A stretch of 64,000 nucleotides of DNA from Streptomyces sp. Je 1-369 (GTDB taxonomy: Bacteria > Actinomycetota > Actinomycetes > Streptomycetales > Streptomycetaceae). The translations under genes were made by a program, and so were the position numbers. The notes under the pieces were generated by a model. It was not told where the DNA came from. It did no database searches and worked only from the letters and a program-made list of their open reading frames with translations. Positions 1-7,931 of the stretch are shown one piece after another. The DNA is taken from assembly GCF_026810505.1 (NCBI RefSeq), contig NZ_CP101750.1:1331448-1395447 (forward strand), in the 5' to 3' direction. Within the stretch, counting starts at the first letter, position 1. Each line of letters begins with the position of its first letter.

Positions 1-411
1 GGGGGTGCGCGTGCGGACCTCGGCACCGTCGCCGGCGTCGTGGATCTCCTCGACCACCGCCTCCAGGCGTGCCACGTTCGGCTCGTCGGCGAGGCGGTCG
101 CCGACGAGGGACTCGAAGGCACCGGAACGCAGCATCTTGTAGCGCAGTGGGGCGGGTGAGGCGGTGACGGCGGTGCCGTCCGGGGCGCGGACGCGCAGGG
201 TGTCCCAGACGGCGGTCAGGGCGGTGTCGAACTCGCCGTGCGGCTCCTCCCAGAAGCACCAGGTGCGCTCCGCGGGCCTCAGCGGTCCTGCGGGGGCGTC
301 GATCAGGACCACCGACGGCATCGGGCCGCGGGGGCGGTCGACGGCAAGGCGGTGGGCGAGCGACAGGCCCGCCGCACCGGCCCCCACGATGGCGATGTCC
401 GCGTCCTGCAT
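1..411 (-). CDS. crtY: Lycopene cyclase (CrtY), partial, 3' end beyond window
   Basis: Only the first 137 codons are present. The gene starts at an ATG at 411 and runs off the left edge. The N-terminus carries an FAD/NAD-binding Rossmann motif, VGAGAAGLSLA (residues 9-19). It is followed by the stretch RTWCFWE (about residues 49-55), which I recognise from bacterial lycopene cyclases that convert lycopene to beta-carotene or gamma-carotene at the membrane. The light regulators LitR and LitS lie directly upstream, the usual setting of the crtYTU half of the Streptomyces carotenoid cluster, and this supports the call. Expression would be expected to depend on LitS and on light-released LitR. 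What remains uncertain is only the unseen C-terminal part. Confidence 0.82.
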   Translation of the reverse strand, partial: MQDADIAIVGAGAAGLSLAHRLAVDRPRGPMPSVVLIDAPAGPLRPAERTWCFWEEPHGEFDTALTAVWDTLRVRAPDGTAVTASPAPLRYKMLRSGAFESLVGDRLADEPNVARLEAVVEEIHDAGDGAEVRTRTP

Positions 412-525
412 GAAGCCCCTCGCCGGTCGTCCGCCCATGCCCATGCCCAGCATTCCGTACGGGATCGCCCCTTGGATGCAGCGACCGCGCGCGAATCGCC
501 GGTGACGGACGCCGCGGTGACTCCC

Positions 526-1494
526 CTACCCGGGGTGGGGCGTGCTCAGCAGGGTGACGGCGTCCCGCAGGTTGCCGACGCGGGCGGGCCCGGTGCGCGT
601 GGTCCGGCCCCAGCCCGGTCCCGCGGGCAGGACGAGGGCGCGCCGGCGGGCCCCCGCGGGCCCCCACTCCATGGCCGCCACGCGGCGGGCGACGGCCTCG
701 CCCGCGGTGGAGCGGGCCTGTGACCACAGCACGACGGCCGATGGCCCGGTGCGCCGTACGGCGGCGACGAGTGCCTCCGGTGGCACGGCGGCGCCCAGCA
801 TGCGGGTGGGGACGCCCTTCTCGCCGAGGGCGGCGTTGAGTGCTTCCAGGGGCAGGGTGTGCTGCTCGTCCGGCATGCAGGCGAGCAGGACCGGCGAGGT
901 GTCGAGGAGCGGTGCGGTGCGCGGGCGGAGCAGGGGGGCGCTGCGCAGGGTGGTCGAGATGTGCCAGGACAGGAGGTGCTCGACCTCCACGTAACGGTCG
1001 TCGGACAGCTCCCACTTGCGTCCCACCGCCCGCAGCGTGGGCACCATGACCTCTTCCCATACGGGTACGAGGCCGTGCTCGCCGACCAGCGAGTCGAGCC
1101 TGCTCTGCATCTCCTGCGCGTCGAGGCGGACCGCGGCGCGGGCGAGGCCCCGGCACTCCTGGCGTACGTCGCTGAGGGGCAGGACGGTGCTGGCGTCGCG
1201 GCGGCGCGGGCGGGTGGGCGGCACCCCGGACTCCCCGGGTGCCTTCTCCGAGGGCGCCCGGGAGCCCTCCGACGCAAGGCGTGCCGCCTCACCGGGCGGG
1301 ATGCCACCGGCCGTGAGCCTGCACATGTGTTCCAGCACCGCGATGTCCTCGGGCGTCCACCGCCGGTGGCGCCCCTGCGTGCGGGCCGCGGGACCCAGGC
1401 CGTAGCGGCGGTCCCAGCTGCGCAGCGTGGTCGGTGAGACGCCCAGGCGCCGGGCGACGGCGCCCGAGGTCAGCGCGGCCGCTGAATCGTTCAT
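526..1494 (-). CDS. litR: LitR, MerR-family adenosylcobalamin-dependent light-sensing repressor
   Basis: This 322-residue protein has an N-terminal MerR-type winged helix (about residues 8-75, with SGAVARRLGVSPTTLRSWDR as the HTH). A cobalamin-binding region follows: a helical bundle with the segment VEVEHLLSWH, then a B12 fold with DEQHTL, whose His (about residue 212) aligns with the cobalt-coordinating His of CarH/LitR. In that family AdoCbl-bound tetramers repress in the dark and fall apart in light. ATG 1494 was chosen because MNDSAAALTSG precedes the HTH at the expected distance and a G-rich site lies just upstream; the open frame beyond it is non-homologous. It is divergent from litS, with repeated sequence elements at its own start, which suggests autoregulation. 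Confidence 0.88.
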   Translation of the reverse strand: MNDSAAALTSGAVARRLGVSPTTLRSWDRRYGLGPAARTQGRHRRWTPEDIAVLEHMCRLTAGGIPPGEAARLASEGSRAPSEKAPGESGVPPTRPRRRDASTVLPLSDVRQECRGLARAAVRLDAQEMQSRLDSLVGEHGLVPVWEEVMVPTLRAVGRKWELSDDRYVEVEHLLSWHISTTLRSAPLLRPRTAPLLDTSPVLLACMPDEQHTLPLEALNAALGEKGVPTRMLGAAVPPEALVAAVRRTGPSAVVLWSQARSTAGEAVARRVAAMEWGPAGARRRALVLPAGPGWGRTTRTGPARVGNLRDAVTLLSTPHPG

Positions 1495-1504
1495 GCCCCC
1501 AACG

Positions 1505-1539
1505 TACGACGCAGGAATACGACGCGGAATCGATGCACG
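1505..1539. promoter_or_regulatory. Tandem direct repeats at the litR/litS divergent promoter, candidate LitR operator
   Basis: Two adjacent near-identical units, TACGACGCAGGAA (1505-1517) and TACGACGCGGAA (1518-1529), are followed by a weaker third copy, TCGATGCACG (1530-1539). They end about 10 bp from the litR start codon. CarH/LitR repressors bind direct repeats of roughly one helical turn, so this is the best operator candidate between litR and litS. Function is inferred from spacing and location only. Confidence 0.5.
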
Positions 1540-1645
1540 TTGCTCGTCCGTCCGCCCGCGCGAAGGATCGGCGCCAGGCCGCCCGCCCGCCACGGACCAC
1601 CCCGGGACGGAAGAAGCGGCCGCTCGGCAGAAGGAGCAGCCGCAC

Positions 1646-2275
1646 ATGATCGCCAGCCGACCGGTCCCGGTCACCGAGAGCGTTCCCGCCCCCCTGCCGG
1701 GCCGCGCGGCGGGCCGGGACGAGGAGGACCTGGCCACCGGCTTCGTGGCGGGGGACGAGGCGTGCCTGGCCGTCGTCCATGAGCGGTGGTCGGCGCTGGT
1801 GCACTGCGTCGCCCGGCGTTCGCTCGGGGACGCGCGGGAGGCAGAGGACGTGACGCAGCAGGTGTTCATCGCCGCCTGGCGCGGGCGGGCCGGCTACTCC
1901 CCCGGCCGCGGCACCCTCGCGGGCTGGCTCATCGGCATCACCCGGCGCAAGGTCGCCGACGCCCTGTCCGCGCGCAGCCGCCGGGCCGCCCTGGTCGACG
2001 CGGTGGGCGCGGCACTCGCGGTGCGCACCCCGGAGTCGCCCTCCCTGGACGGCGTGCTGGACCAGGTCCTCGTGGAGCACGAACTGGCCCGTCTGCCACC
2101 GCCGCAGCGCAAGGTCCTGCGCCTGGCGTTCTACGACGACCTCACGCAGCCCCAGATCGCCGTGGTCACCGGCTGGCCCCTGGGCACGGTCAAGAGCCAC
2201 GCCCGTCGCGGCCTGCTGCGCCTGCGCCACGCCTTCGAGCACGACGCGGACACCGGCGCCGCACACCAGCCGTGA
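1646..2275 (+). CDS. litS: LitS, ECF-type sigma factor for light-induced carotenogenesis
   Basis: A 209-residue ECF sigma factor. Sigma region 2 spans about residues 35-100, with the DAREAEDVTQQVFIAAWR core helix. Sigma region 4 lies at about 145-200, with an HTH in LTQPQIAVVTGWPLGTVKSH. A ribosome binding site AAGGAG at 1631-1636 fixes ATG 1646. The gene is divergent from litR, the arrangement known in Streptomyces where LitR represses litS and LitS transcribes the crt genes. No anti-sigma gene is adjacent, so control is probably at the transcription of litS itself. The symbol rests on family plus context. Confidence 0.85.
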   Translation: MIASRPVPVTESVPAPLPGRAAGRDEEDLATGFVAGDEACLAVVHERWSALVHCVARRSLGDAREAEDVTQQVFIAAWRGRAGYSPGRGTLAGWLIGITRRKVADALSARSRRAALVDAVGAALAVRTPESPSLDGVLDQVLVEHELARLPPPQRKVLRLAFYDDLTQPQIAVVTGWPLGTVKSHARRGLLRLRHAFEHDADTGAAHQP

Positions 2276-2296
2276 CGCCGGTCCTCCGGTACGGGC

Positions 2297-3805
2297 TCAG
2301 GCGCCCAGCAACGGCGCACGCCCCGCCCGCTGGAGCGGGTGGGCCAGGTCGATCAGCGCCCGTTCCAGGCTGTGCAGGTGGGCGAGGGCCGGTTCCACGA
2401 CGGCGTGCGGCAGGTCCGCGGCCGCGTTGACCTGTGCCGGTGCGCCCCGCGGCGCCGTCAGGGACTCGACCGCGGCCTCGACGCGGCGGCACGCGGCGGC
2501 CAGGCGGGCGTCGTGGGATGCCTCCGGGTCGGCGGCGACGGCGGCGAGCCCCCGTATCTCGCGCGCGCAGTTGTCGAGCAGGGCGACCACCTGAAGAGCG
2601 CGTCCCTTGCGGGTCCGCAGCGGGCTGCACGGATGCACGAGCGGCGCGAGGGACATGCGCACCCGCCCGAGGATCGCCTCCAGTTCGGCGATGCGGCGGG
2701 CGGGGTCGGCGGACTCCACGCCCCCGAGCCGGGCGGCCGCTTCCTTCGTGCAGTCGTGCACACAGTGCAGCGCCTTCTCGATCCACGCCTCGGTCGTCGC
2801 GTGCGTCGTGATCGGCAGGACGAGCAGCACGGCGAGGACCGCGCCGAGCGCGCCGATGCCGGTCTCGGCGAGGCGCAGCCCGAGCAGGCCCGCGTCGAGC
2901 ACGCCGAGCAGGCCGTACAGCGAACCGGCGAGCACCGTCACCGAGAGCATCATCCACGTGTACGACACGGCGGCCGTGTAGAAGATGCCGAAGACGCCGA
3001 CCGCCACGAGCAGGGCGCTGGGCACGGGCGCACCCTCCAGGGGGACGACGAGGACGAGGCCCGCGGCCATCCCGATCAGCGTGCCGAGCACGCGCCGGAA
3101 GCTCCGTACGACCGTCTCGCCGCGCGAGGTGGTGTTGACGAAGACCCACCAGGTGGCGCCGACCGCCCAGTACCAGCGTTCACCGGAGAGCAGCTGGCCC
3201 GCGGCGAGCGCGAAGGCTCCGCCCGCGGCCGCCTGGACGGCCTGCCGGGTGGTGGCCCTGGCCAGTCCCCTGGCGGCGGGCGGCGCGGGCGGTACGGCGC
3301 CGGGCAGCAGCCCGCGCTCGTAGCACCACGCCCCGAAGCGCACGGTCGAGGAGGCGGCGAGCGAGAGGAGCACCGCGACGTAGAGCTGGGGAAGCTGGTG
3401 CGGCTCCGTGTGGAGGAACTGGCTGATGAAGAAGGTCATGAAGGCGAACACGCCGAGCGAGTGCCCGCGCGGCCCCCACCGCCGTGCGTACACGCCGAGG
3501 CCCATGACGGCGAGGAAGGCGCAGTCCCGCGCGAGCGGGATGTCGTGGAGCGACGCGGCGAGCGCGAGGACGGGGAACCCGACGACGGGCAGCAGGGCCG
3601 TGGTGATCGCCTGTCCCCGCACCGTCGTGTCCGTGACGGTGAACAGGGCCAGGAGCGCGGCGAGTCCTCCGGTGATCGCCGCGACGAGCGAATGTCCGGC
3701 CAGGCCGCACACGACGACCGCCAAGGAGATGCCGAGTACGGCCCGTGCAGCGAAGCGGAGCCGCATCCGTCCCGGATCCGGCGCCACGAACACCCTCTTC
3801 AGCAA
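2297..3805 (-). CDS. FUSC/aromatic-acid-exporter-family integral membrane protein
   Basis: This 502-residue protein has two clusters of about six hydrophobic helices (roughly residues 15-165 and 190-340), each followed by a helical cytoplasmic region, as in the fusaric-acid-resistance/aromatic-acid exporter superfamily. The C-terminal 150 residues are helical and charged. The start assigned is TTG 3805, preceded by GGCGGGGAAG. A GTG four codons downstream (at 3793) is a reasonable alternative because related proteins begin close to VFVAPDPGR. The gene converges with litS, 21 bp apart. The substrate cannot be told from sequence, and no adjacent regulator hints at one. Confidence 0.75.
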   Translation of the reverse strand: MLKRVFVAPDPGRMRLRFAARAVLGISLAVVVCGLAGHSLVAAITGGLAALLALFTVTDTTVRGQAITTALLPVVGFPVLALAASLHDIPLARDCAFLAVMGLGVYARRWGPRGHSLGVFAFMTFFISQFLHTEPHQLPQLYVAVLLSLAASSTVRFGAWCYERGLLPGAVPPAPPAARGLARATTRQAVQAAAGGAFALAAGQLLSGERWYWAVGATWWVFVNTTSRGETVVRSFRRVLGTLIGMAAGLVLVVPLEGAPVPSALLVAVGVFGIFYTAAVSYTWMMLSVTVLAGSLYGLLGVLDAGLLGLRLAETGIGALGAVLAVLLVLPITTHATTEAWIEKALHCVHDCTKEAAARLGGVESADPARRIAELEAILGRVRMSLAPLVHPCSPLRTRKGRALQVVALLDNCAREIRGLAAVAADPEASHDARLAAACRRVEAAVESLTAPRGAPAQVNAAADLPHAVVEPALAHLHSLERALIDLAHPLQRAGRAPLLGA

Positions 3806-4147
3806 AGCTTCCCCGCCCTTCCGTGCACTTCTCGATCTGCTCGCATGAAAAAGGCGCCACGGAGATCCGCAGCGCCATCGACAGGACCATCAGACCATCC
3901 GATCACCATCTGGCTCAACTCAACCTCGTGCGGGTGGGCCATTGGCTCACTCATGCGCGCGGATTCGGGCCACACCCGGCGCCAACGGCTCAAAGCGGTC
4001 CGGCGTCGGCGCGGGCGGCGGCTGTTGCAGGACGGTGACACTGCGGGCACAACGCTTGGGGGTGGCCGACCGTCTCAACAGTCGTGAACAGCCCGAATGG
4101 GAGATAGCGCGCTTCTCCTCCCATGTCCTTACACGGAAGGCACCCTC
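3806..4147. other. Intergenic region between divergent FUSC and small secreted protein genes
   Basis: About 340 bp without a convincing gene. It must hold the promoters of both flanking genes. A short cluster of ACCATC motifs occurs near 3890-3912 (GACCATC, AGACCATC, CACCATC in direct orientation), which may be protein-binding repeats. I found no strong hairpin or RNA gene. Confidence 0.4.
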
Positions 4148-4576
4148 ATGATCGTCTCCAAGCGGAACTCCCTGCGCATGGCTGCCGTCGGCATCATCGG
4201 CGCCGTCGCGCTCGGCACGGCGGGCACCGCCGCCATGGCCGCGGCCCCGGCCGCGCACCCCGTGTCCGTCACGCAGAAGGCCGGCGCGACGAAGGCCACC
4301 ACCGCCAAGGCCATCACCGCGAAGCCCTCGGTGAAGTCCGTCAAGGCGTGGCAGCTGTTCCGTGTCACCGGCACCACGACCGGCCTGAAGCCGGGCAGCA
4401 AGGTGACCCTTCAGCAGAAGCAGCGCGGCCAGTGGGTCTCGCTGCCCGCTTCCGCGCCCCTCACCCGCAGCGGCAGCTACTCCCTGGGCGTCAAGCTGGG
4501 CATGAAGGGCAAGAACGAGTTGCGCGTCGTCCAGGGTTCGACGGCCTCCGGCGTGTTCACCGTGACCGTGCGCTGA
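4148..4576 (+). CDS. Small secreted beta-rich protein, function unknown
   Basis: A 142-residue preprotein. The N-terminus MIVSKRNSLRMAAVGIIG continues into an Ala/Gly-rich hydrophobic stretch ending near AMAAA (about residue 29), a classical Sec signal peptide. A Lys/Thr/Ala-rich linker follows. The last 80 residues alternate hydrophobic and polar residues (KAWQLFRVTGTTTGLKPG, GQWVSLPASA, SYSLGVKLGMKG), suggesting a small Ig-like beta sandwich. I recognise no named family. ATG 4148 has GGAAGG at 4135-4140 as ribosome binding site. The last 20 bp overlap the 3' end of the convergent glgX. It is probably a surface or extracellular protein; no enzymatic residues are evident. Confidence 0.72.
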   Translation: MIVSKRNSLRMAAVGIIGAVALGTAGTAAMAAAPAAHPVSVTQKAGATKATTAKAITAKPSVKSVKAWQLFRVTGTTTGLKPGSKVTLQQKQRGQWVSLPASAPLTRSGSYSLGVKLGMKGKNELRVVQGSTASGVFTVTVR

Positions 4577-6692
4577 CCGACGTCGTGCGGGCGGGACGGG
4601 ACAGCAGGAGCAAGCTGTGCGGCTCCAGGGTGACTTCGGTGTTCGCCTTGTGTTCCGTCTCGTCCGCCACCCCCGTGGGGTCCGAGGTGTCGATCCGCGT
4701 CGTCCAGCGCTCGCCGTACGCGGCGTCCGGCAGGTCGAAGACGACCGGTTCCCGGTAGCTGTTGAGCAGGATCAGGAAAGAGTCGTCGACCACGGGTCTG
4801 CCGTGGGCGTCGGGCTCCGCGATGGCGTCGCCGTTGAGGAAGACGGCGACGGCGTGCGCGTCGCCGCGCTGCCAGTCCTGGTCCGTCATCTCCAGGGCGT
4901 CGGGCCGTAGCCACACCAGGTCCGGGAGCGGCTGGCCCTGGTGCGTGGCCGTGTCGCCGCGGAAGAAGCGGCGCCGGCGCAGCACGGGGTGGGCGAGCCG
5001 GAGCGTGATGGCGCGGCGGGTGAAGGTGATGAGGTCGCGCTGCTCGTCGGTGAGGTCCCAGTCGATCCAGGAGAGCTCGCTGTCCTGGCAGTAGGCGTTG
5101 TTGTTGCCCTGCTGGGTGCGGCCGAGTTCGTCGCCGTGGGCGAGCATCGGGATGCCCTGCGAGAGCATGAGGGTGGCGAGGAAGTTGCGCTGCCTGCGCG
5201 CACGGAGTTCGAGGACTGCCTCGTCCTCGGTGGGTCCTTCGACGCCGCTGTTCCAGGAGCGGTTGGCGCTCTCGCCGTCCTGGTTGTTCTCGCCGTTGGC
5301 CTCGTTGTGCTTGTCGTCGTACGAGACCAGGTCGCGCAGGGTGAATCCGTCGTGCGCAGTGACGAAGTTGACGCTGGCGCGCGGGCGGCGACGGTCGTGC
5401 TGGTAGAGGTCGGACGACCCGGTCAGCCTGGAGGCGAACTCGGCGAGGGTGTGGTCGGCGCCGCGCCAGAAGTCCCGTACCGAGTCGCGGTACTTGCCGT
5501 TCCACTCCGACCACAGGGGCGGGAAGTTGCCGACCTGGTAACCCCCGTCGCCGACGTCCCAGGGCTCGGCGATCAGTTTGACGCGGCTGACGACGGGGTC
5601 CTGCTGGACCAGGTCGAAGAAGGCCGAGAGCCGGTCGACGTCGTGGAACTGCCGCGCGAGCGTGGCGGCCAGGTCGAAGCGGAACCCGTCGACGTGCATC
5701 TCGGTGACCCAGTACCGCAGCGAGTCCATGACCATCTGCAGGACGTTGGGGTGGCGCATCAGCAGGCTGTTGCCGGTGCCCGTGGTGTCGAAGTAGTGCG
5801 CCGGGTCGTCCTCGGCCAGGCGGTAGTACGACGCGTTGTCGATGCCGCGGAAGGCGAGGGTGGGGCCGTTCTCGTTGCCCTCGGCGGTGTGGTTGTAGAC
5901 GACGTCGAGGATCACTTCGAGTCCGGCCTGGTGCAGCGCCTTGACCATGGACTTGAACTCGGTGACCTGTTCGCCGCGCGAGCCGTGCGCCGCGTAGGCG
6001 TTGTGCGGGGCGAAGAAGCCGATGGAGGTGTAGCCCCAGTAGTTGGACAGGCCGCGGTCGCGCAGGAAGCCGTCCTGTACGTACTGATGGACCGGCATCA
6101 GCTCGATCGCGGTCACGCCCAGCGACGTGAGGTGCTCGATGACCGGTTCGGTCGCGAGGCCCGCGTACGTGCCGCGCAGCGCCTCGGGCACTCCGGGGTG
6201 CGTCCGGGTCAGGCCGCGGACGTGGGCCTCGTACACCACCGTCTCGGCGTAGGGGCGCCGCGGCGGCCGGTCGCCCTCCCAGGAGAAGGCCGCGTCGGTG
6301 ACCACGGAGAGCGGGGTGTGTCCGGCGCTGTCGGCCCGCCCGGGTCCGTCGGGCGCGCGCTCGAAGAGGGCGGCGTCGTTGTCCATCTGGCCCTCGATGG
6401 CCCGGGCGTACGGGTCGAGGAGCAGCTTGGCCGGGTTGCACCGGTGGCCTTCGGCGGGGTTCCAGGGGCCGTGCACCCGGTATCCGTAGCGGCGGCCGGG
6501 GCCGACCCCGGGCAGGTAGCAGTGCCAGACGAAGCCGTCGACCTCGGTGAGGGTGACGCTGCGGTGCGCGCCGTCGTCGTCGATGAGGACGAGGTCGACG
6601 CGTTCGGCGACCTCGCTGAACAGGGCGAAGTTGGTCCCTTCACCGTCGTAGGTGGCGCCGAGCGGGAAGGGGGTGCCGGTCCAGGTGCGCAC
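4557..6692 (-). CDS. glgX: GlgX, glycogen debranching enzyme (isoamylase type, GH13)
   Basis: A 711-residue cytoplasmic isoamylase-type enzyme that hydrolyses alpha-1,6 branches of glycogen. An N-terminal CBM48-like domain (about 5-110: FPLGATYDGEGTNFALFSE, GYRVHGPW) precedes the GH13 barrel. The catalytic nucleophile is Asp340 in DGFRFDLAA and the acid/base is Glu376 in LIAEPWD; the transition-state Asp follows in TAHDGFTLRD. Length fits GlgX. The start is GTG 6692, with GGAGG eight bases upstream. It sits back to back with the glgE operon, so synthesis and debranching of alpha-glucan are neighbours. A very strong hairpin lies just upstream between it and the preceding gene. Its 3' end overlaps the convergent small secreted protein gene by 20 bp. 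Confidence 0.95.
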   Translation of the reverse strand: MRTWTGTPFPLGATYDGEGTNFALFSEVAERVDLVLIDDDGAHRSVTLTEVDGFVWHCYLPGVGPGRRYGYRVHGPWNPAEGHRCNPAKLLLDPYARAIEGQMDNDAALFERAPDGPGRADSAGHTPLSVVTDAAFSWEGDRPPRRPYAETVVYEAHVRGLTRTHPGVPEALRGTYAGLATEPVIEHLTSLGVTAIELMPVHQYVQDGFLRDRGLSNYWGYTSIGFFAPHNAYAAHGSRGEQVTEFKSMVKALHQAGLEVILDVVYNHTAEGNENGPTLAFRGIDNASYYRLAEDDPAHYFDTTGTGNSLLMRHPNVLQMVMDSLRYWVTEMHVDGFRFDLAATLARQFHDVDRLSAFFDLVQQDPVVSRVKLIAEPWDVGDGGYQVGNFPPLWSEWNGKYRDSVRDFWRGADHTLAEFASRLTGSSDLYQHDRRRPRASVNFVTAHDGFTLRDLVSYDDKHNEANGENNQDGESANRSWNSGVEGPTEDEAVLELRARRQRNFLATLMLSQGIPMLAHGDELGRTQQGNNNAYCQDSELSWIDWDLTDEQRDLITFTRRAITLRLAHPVLRRRRFFRGDTATHQGQPLPDLVWLRPDALEMTDQDWQRGDAHAVAVFLNGDAIAEPDAHGRPVVDDSFLILLNSYREPVVFDLPDAAYGERWTTRIDTSDPTGVADETEHKANTEVTLEPHSLLLLSRPARTTSVSARSR

Positions 6693-6738
6693 GCGACTGC
6701 CTCCGTACAGGGGGGAATTCGGGGTCGGGCCGGGATGC

Positions 6739-6787
6739 GGTGCGCCGGCCGCGGCAGCCCGCTCGGGGAAGCCGCGGCCGGTGCGCC
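6739..6787 (-). terminator. Strong hairpin between regulator gene and glgX
   Basis: Arms 6739-6755 and 6771-6787 pair over 17 positions, with an 11-bp perfect core (CCGGCCGCGGC) and two G-U pairs, around a 15-nt loop. There is no T-run. It lies between two genes transcribed on the minus strand and probably acts as a partial terminator or as an RNA-stabilising element that uncouples glgX from the regulator upstream. Confidence 0.65.
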
Positions 6788-6810
6788 GCGCCGCCGGGTG
6801 ACGCGGGCGT

Positions 6811-7341
6811 TCACACCACCGCGGGTTCCGCCTCCGCGGGTTGCGCTTCCACGGGTGGCGCCTCCGCGGGGGCCGCGAGCGTGGCGAGGGGCATCGCGCG
6901 GGGCAGTTCCAGGGCTTCGCGCAGGCTGGGTGCGGGGGCGGCGGGGGCCAGCGGGGCGCGTTCGGGGGCGCGGACCCGGCGGGAGAACCAGATGGTCTTG
7001 CCGTGGGTCGCGGGGAAGCTGCCCCAGCCGTCGCTGAGCGCGGCGATCTGCGTCAGGCAGCCCTGCGGTCCGTAGTGCCGCTCGGGCAGTTCACGGTTGG
7101 TGTCGGACACGGCGGTGATGAGGTGCTGACCGTTCCACCACATCTCCACGACCGTGTTCTTGTCGGCTCCGTGCTCCTCGATCTCGTGGAGCAGAACCCC
7201 GGTGCAACGGGAGACGGGTTCGCTGAGAACCCCCAGCCCCCAATGCCGGAGATGCGCGGTCAGGATGCGCCCGACCTGGTCGATCCTCTCCGGGCTTACC
7301 TCGACTTCGAGGTGGTAGTAGCAGGGGATCGCGGATTTCAT
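6811..7341 (-). CDS. GHKL (RsbW-like) ATPase-fold regulatory protein, degenerate
   Basis: A 176-residue protein with the layout of an anti-sigma-factor-type GHKL domain (about residues 5-130). A helix containing LLHEIEEHG sits where the N-box (E-L-V-x-N-A) should be. It is followed by a beta strand and VSDTNRELP (G1-like Asp), then GCLTQIAALSDGWGSF in place of the usual GxGL-type G2 box. The key N-box Asn is absent, so ATP binding is doubtful. The C-terminal 45 residues are Pro/Ala/Glu-rich and look disordered. The start is ATG 7341. It lies between glgX and the divergent glgE operon, so it may tune glucan metabolism by partner binding, but no partner is visible. Confidence 0.7.
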   Translation of the reverse strand: MKSAIPCYYHLEVEVSPERIDQVGRILTAHLRHWGLGVLSEPVSRCTGVLLHEIEEHGADKNTVVEMWWNGQHLITAVSDTNRELPERHYGPQGCLTQIAALSDGWGSFPATHGKTIWFSRRVRAPERAPLAPAAPAPSLREALELPRAMPLATLAAPAEAPPVEAQPAEAEPAVV

Positions 7342-7450
7342 TGCTCTTGGCTCCTCTCGGCGAAGCTTGTTCGCTCCGTCCCGGCCTGACCCGGCCGGGC
7401 CCCGAACACGCAGCGTGAGCACTGATCGCTTCTGAGTCAGTCTCAGGGTG

Positions 7451-7524
7451 CGAGCGCTACTCCATTTGCGCAACACGAGGCACGGGCGAGCGCTCCGTCA
7501 CCACCCCCTTAGTTGAATGCCTAA
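7451..7524. promoter_or_regulatory. Repeats in the divergent promoter region upstream of the glgE operon
   Basis: The 249-bp gap between the GHKL gene and the DUF5133-type gene holds two copies of CGAGCGCT (7451-7458 and 7487-7494, 36 bp apart). It also holds an imperfect dyad, TTAGTTGAATGCCTAA (7509-7524), 66 bp before the start at 7591. Both look like protein-binding sites for control of the operon. Identity of the regulator is unknown. Confidence 0.35.
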
Positions 7525-7590
7525 CAGGACGCTGGGTGCTCATACGTGCACGATGAGTCAGAGGAATCGACGAACGAAAGGGTGACCAGC

Positions 7591-7875
7591 GTGAAGCTGC
7601 TGCCCGCCAAGGCCGAGGTCGCCCGGCATCTGCGTCAATACCGCGCGTGGGAGCGGCGGCTGCTCGCGCATCCCGCCGACCGATCCGTGCGCATGCACTT
7701 CGAGGACACCGCGTACACGCTCTGCGTCCTGATGGGCGAGTGCAAGGCACGGGAGGCCGCCGACGCGGCCGAGCAGTATCTGCGTCCACGAGAGGCACGA
7801 CCGTCCCGCACAGCACGAACACCTCAGACGGCGACCCGTCGGCCTCAGTTGTCCCCGAGCGCCCGGACCCGATAG
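7591..7875 (+). CDS. DUF5133-type small protein
   Basis: A 94-residue protein beginning MKLLPAKAEVARHLRQYRAW and containing HFEDTAYTLCVLMGECKAREAADAAEQYL. I recognise this as the pattern of the DUF5133 family, common in Streptomyces and often found beside regulatory or glycogen genes. Function is unknown. It is all helical, with conserved Trp/Arg and Cys-Val-Leu-Met-Gly segments. GTG 7591 is preferred over GTG 7582 because GAAAGG (7576-7581) is correctly spaced only for the former. The tail after about residue 65 is Arg/Thr-rich. It lies 56 bp before glgE and is probably the first gene of that operon. Confidence 0.7.
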   Translation: MKLLPAKAEVARHLRQYRAWERRLLAHPADRSVRMHFEDTAYTLCVLMGECKAREAADAAEQYLRPREARPSRTARTPQTATRRPQLSPSARTR

Positions 7876-7931
7876 CGACACCCCGCTCCCGCGGGGGCCG
7901 CCTGCACGCACGCCCTGCGGAGGAGGGACCG

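Noticed and set aside
4941..7037. Very long open frame on the plus strand opposite glgX
   Set aside because: Val/Gly/Arg-rich antisense shadow of a high-GC gene; no family resemblance and glgX explains the region.
7509..7524. Iron box (DmdR/DtxR type) upstream of the glgE operon
   Set aside because: TTAG and CTAA ends are present but the centre does not fit TTAGGTTAGGCTNACCTAA-like consensus; kept only as an unassigned dyad.
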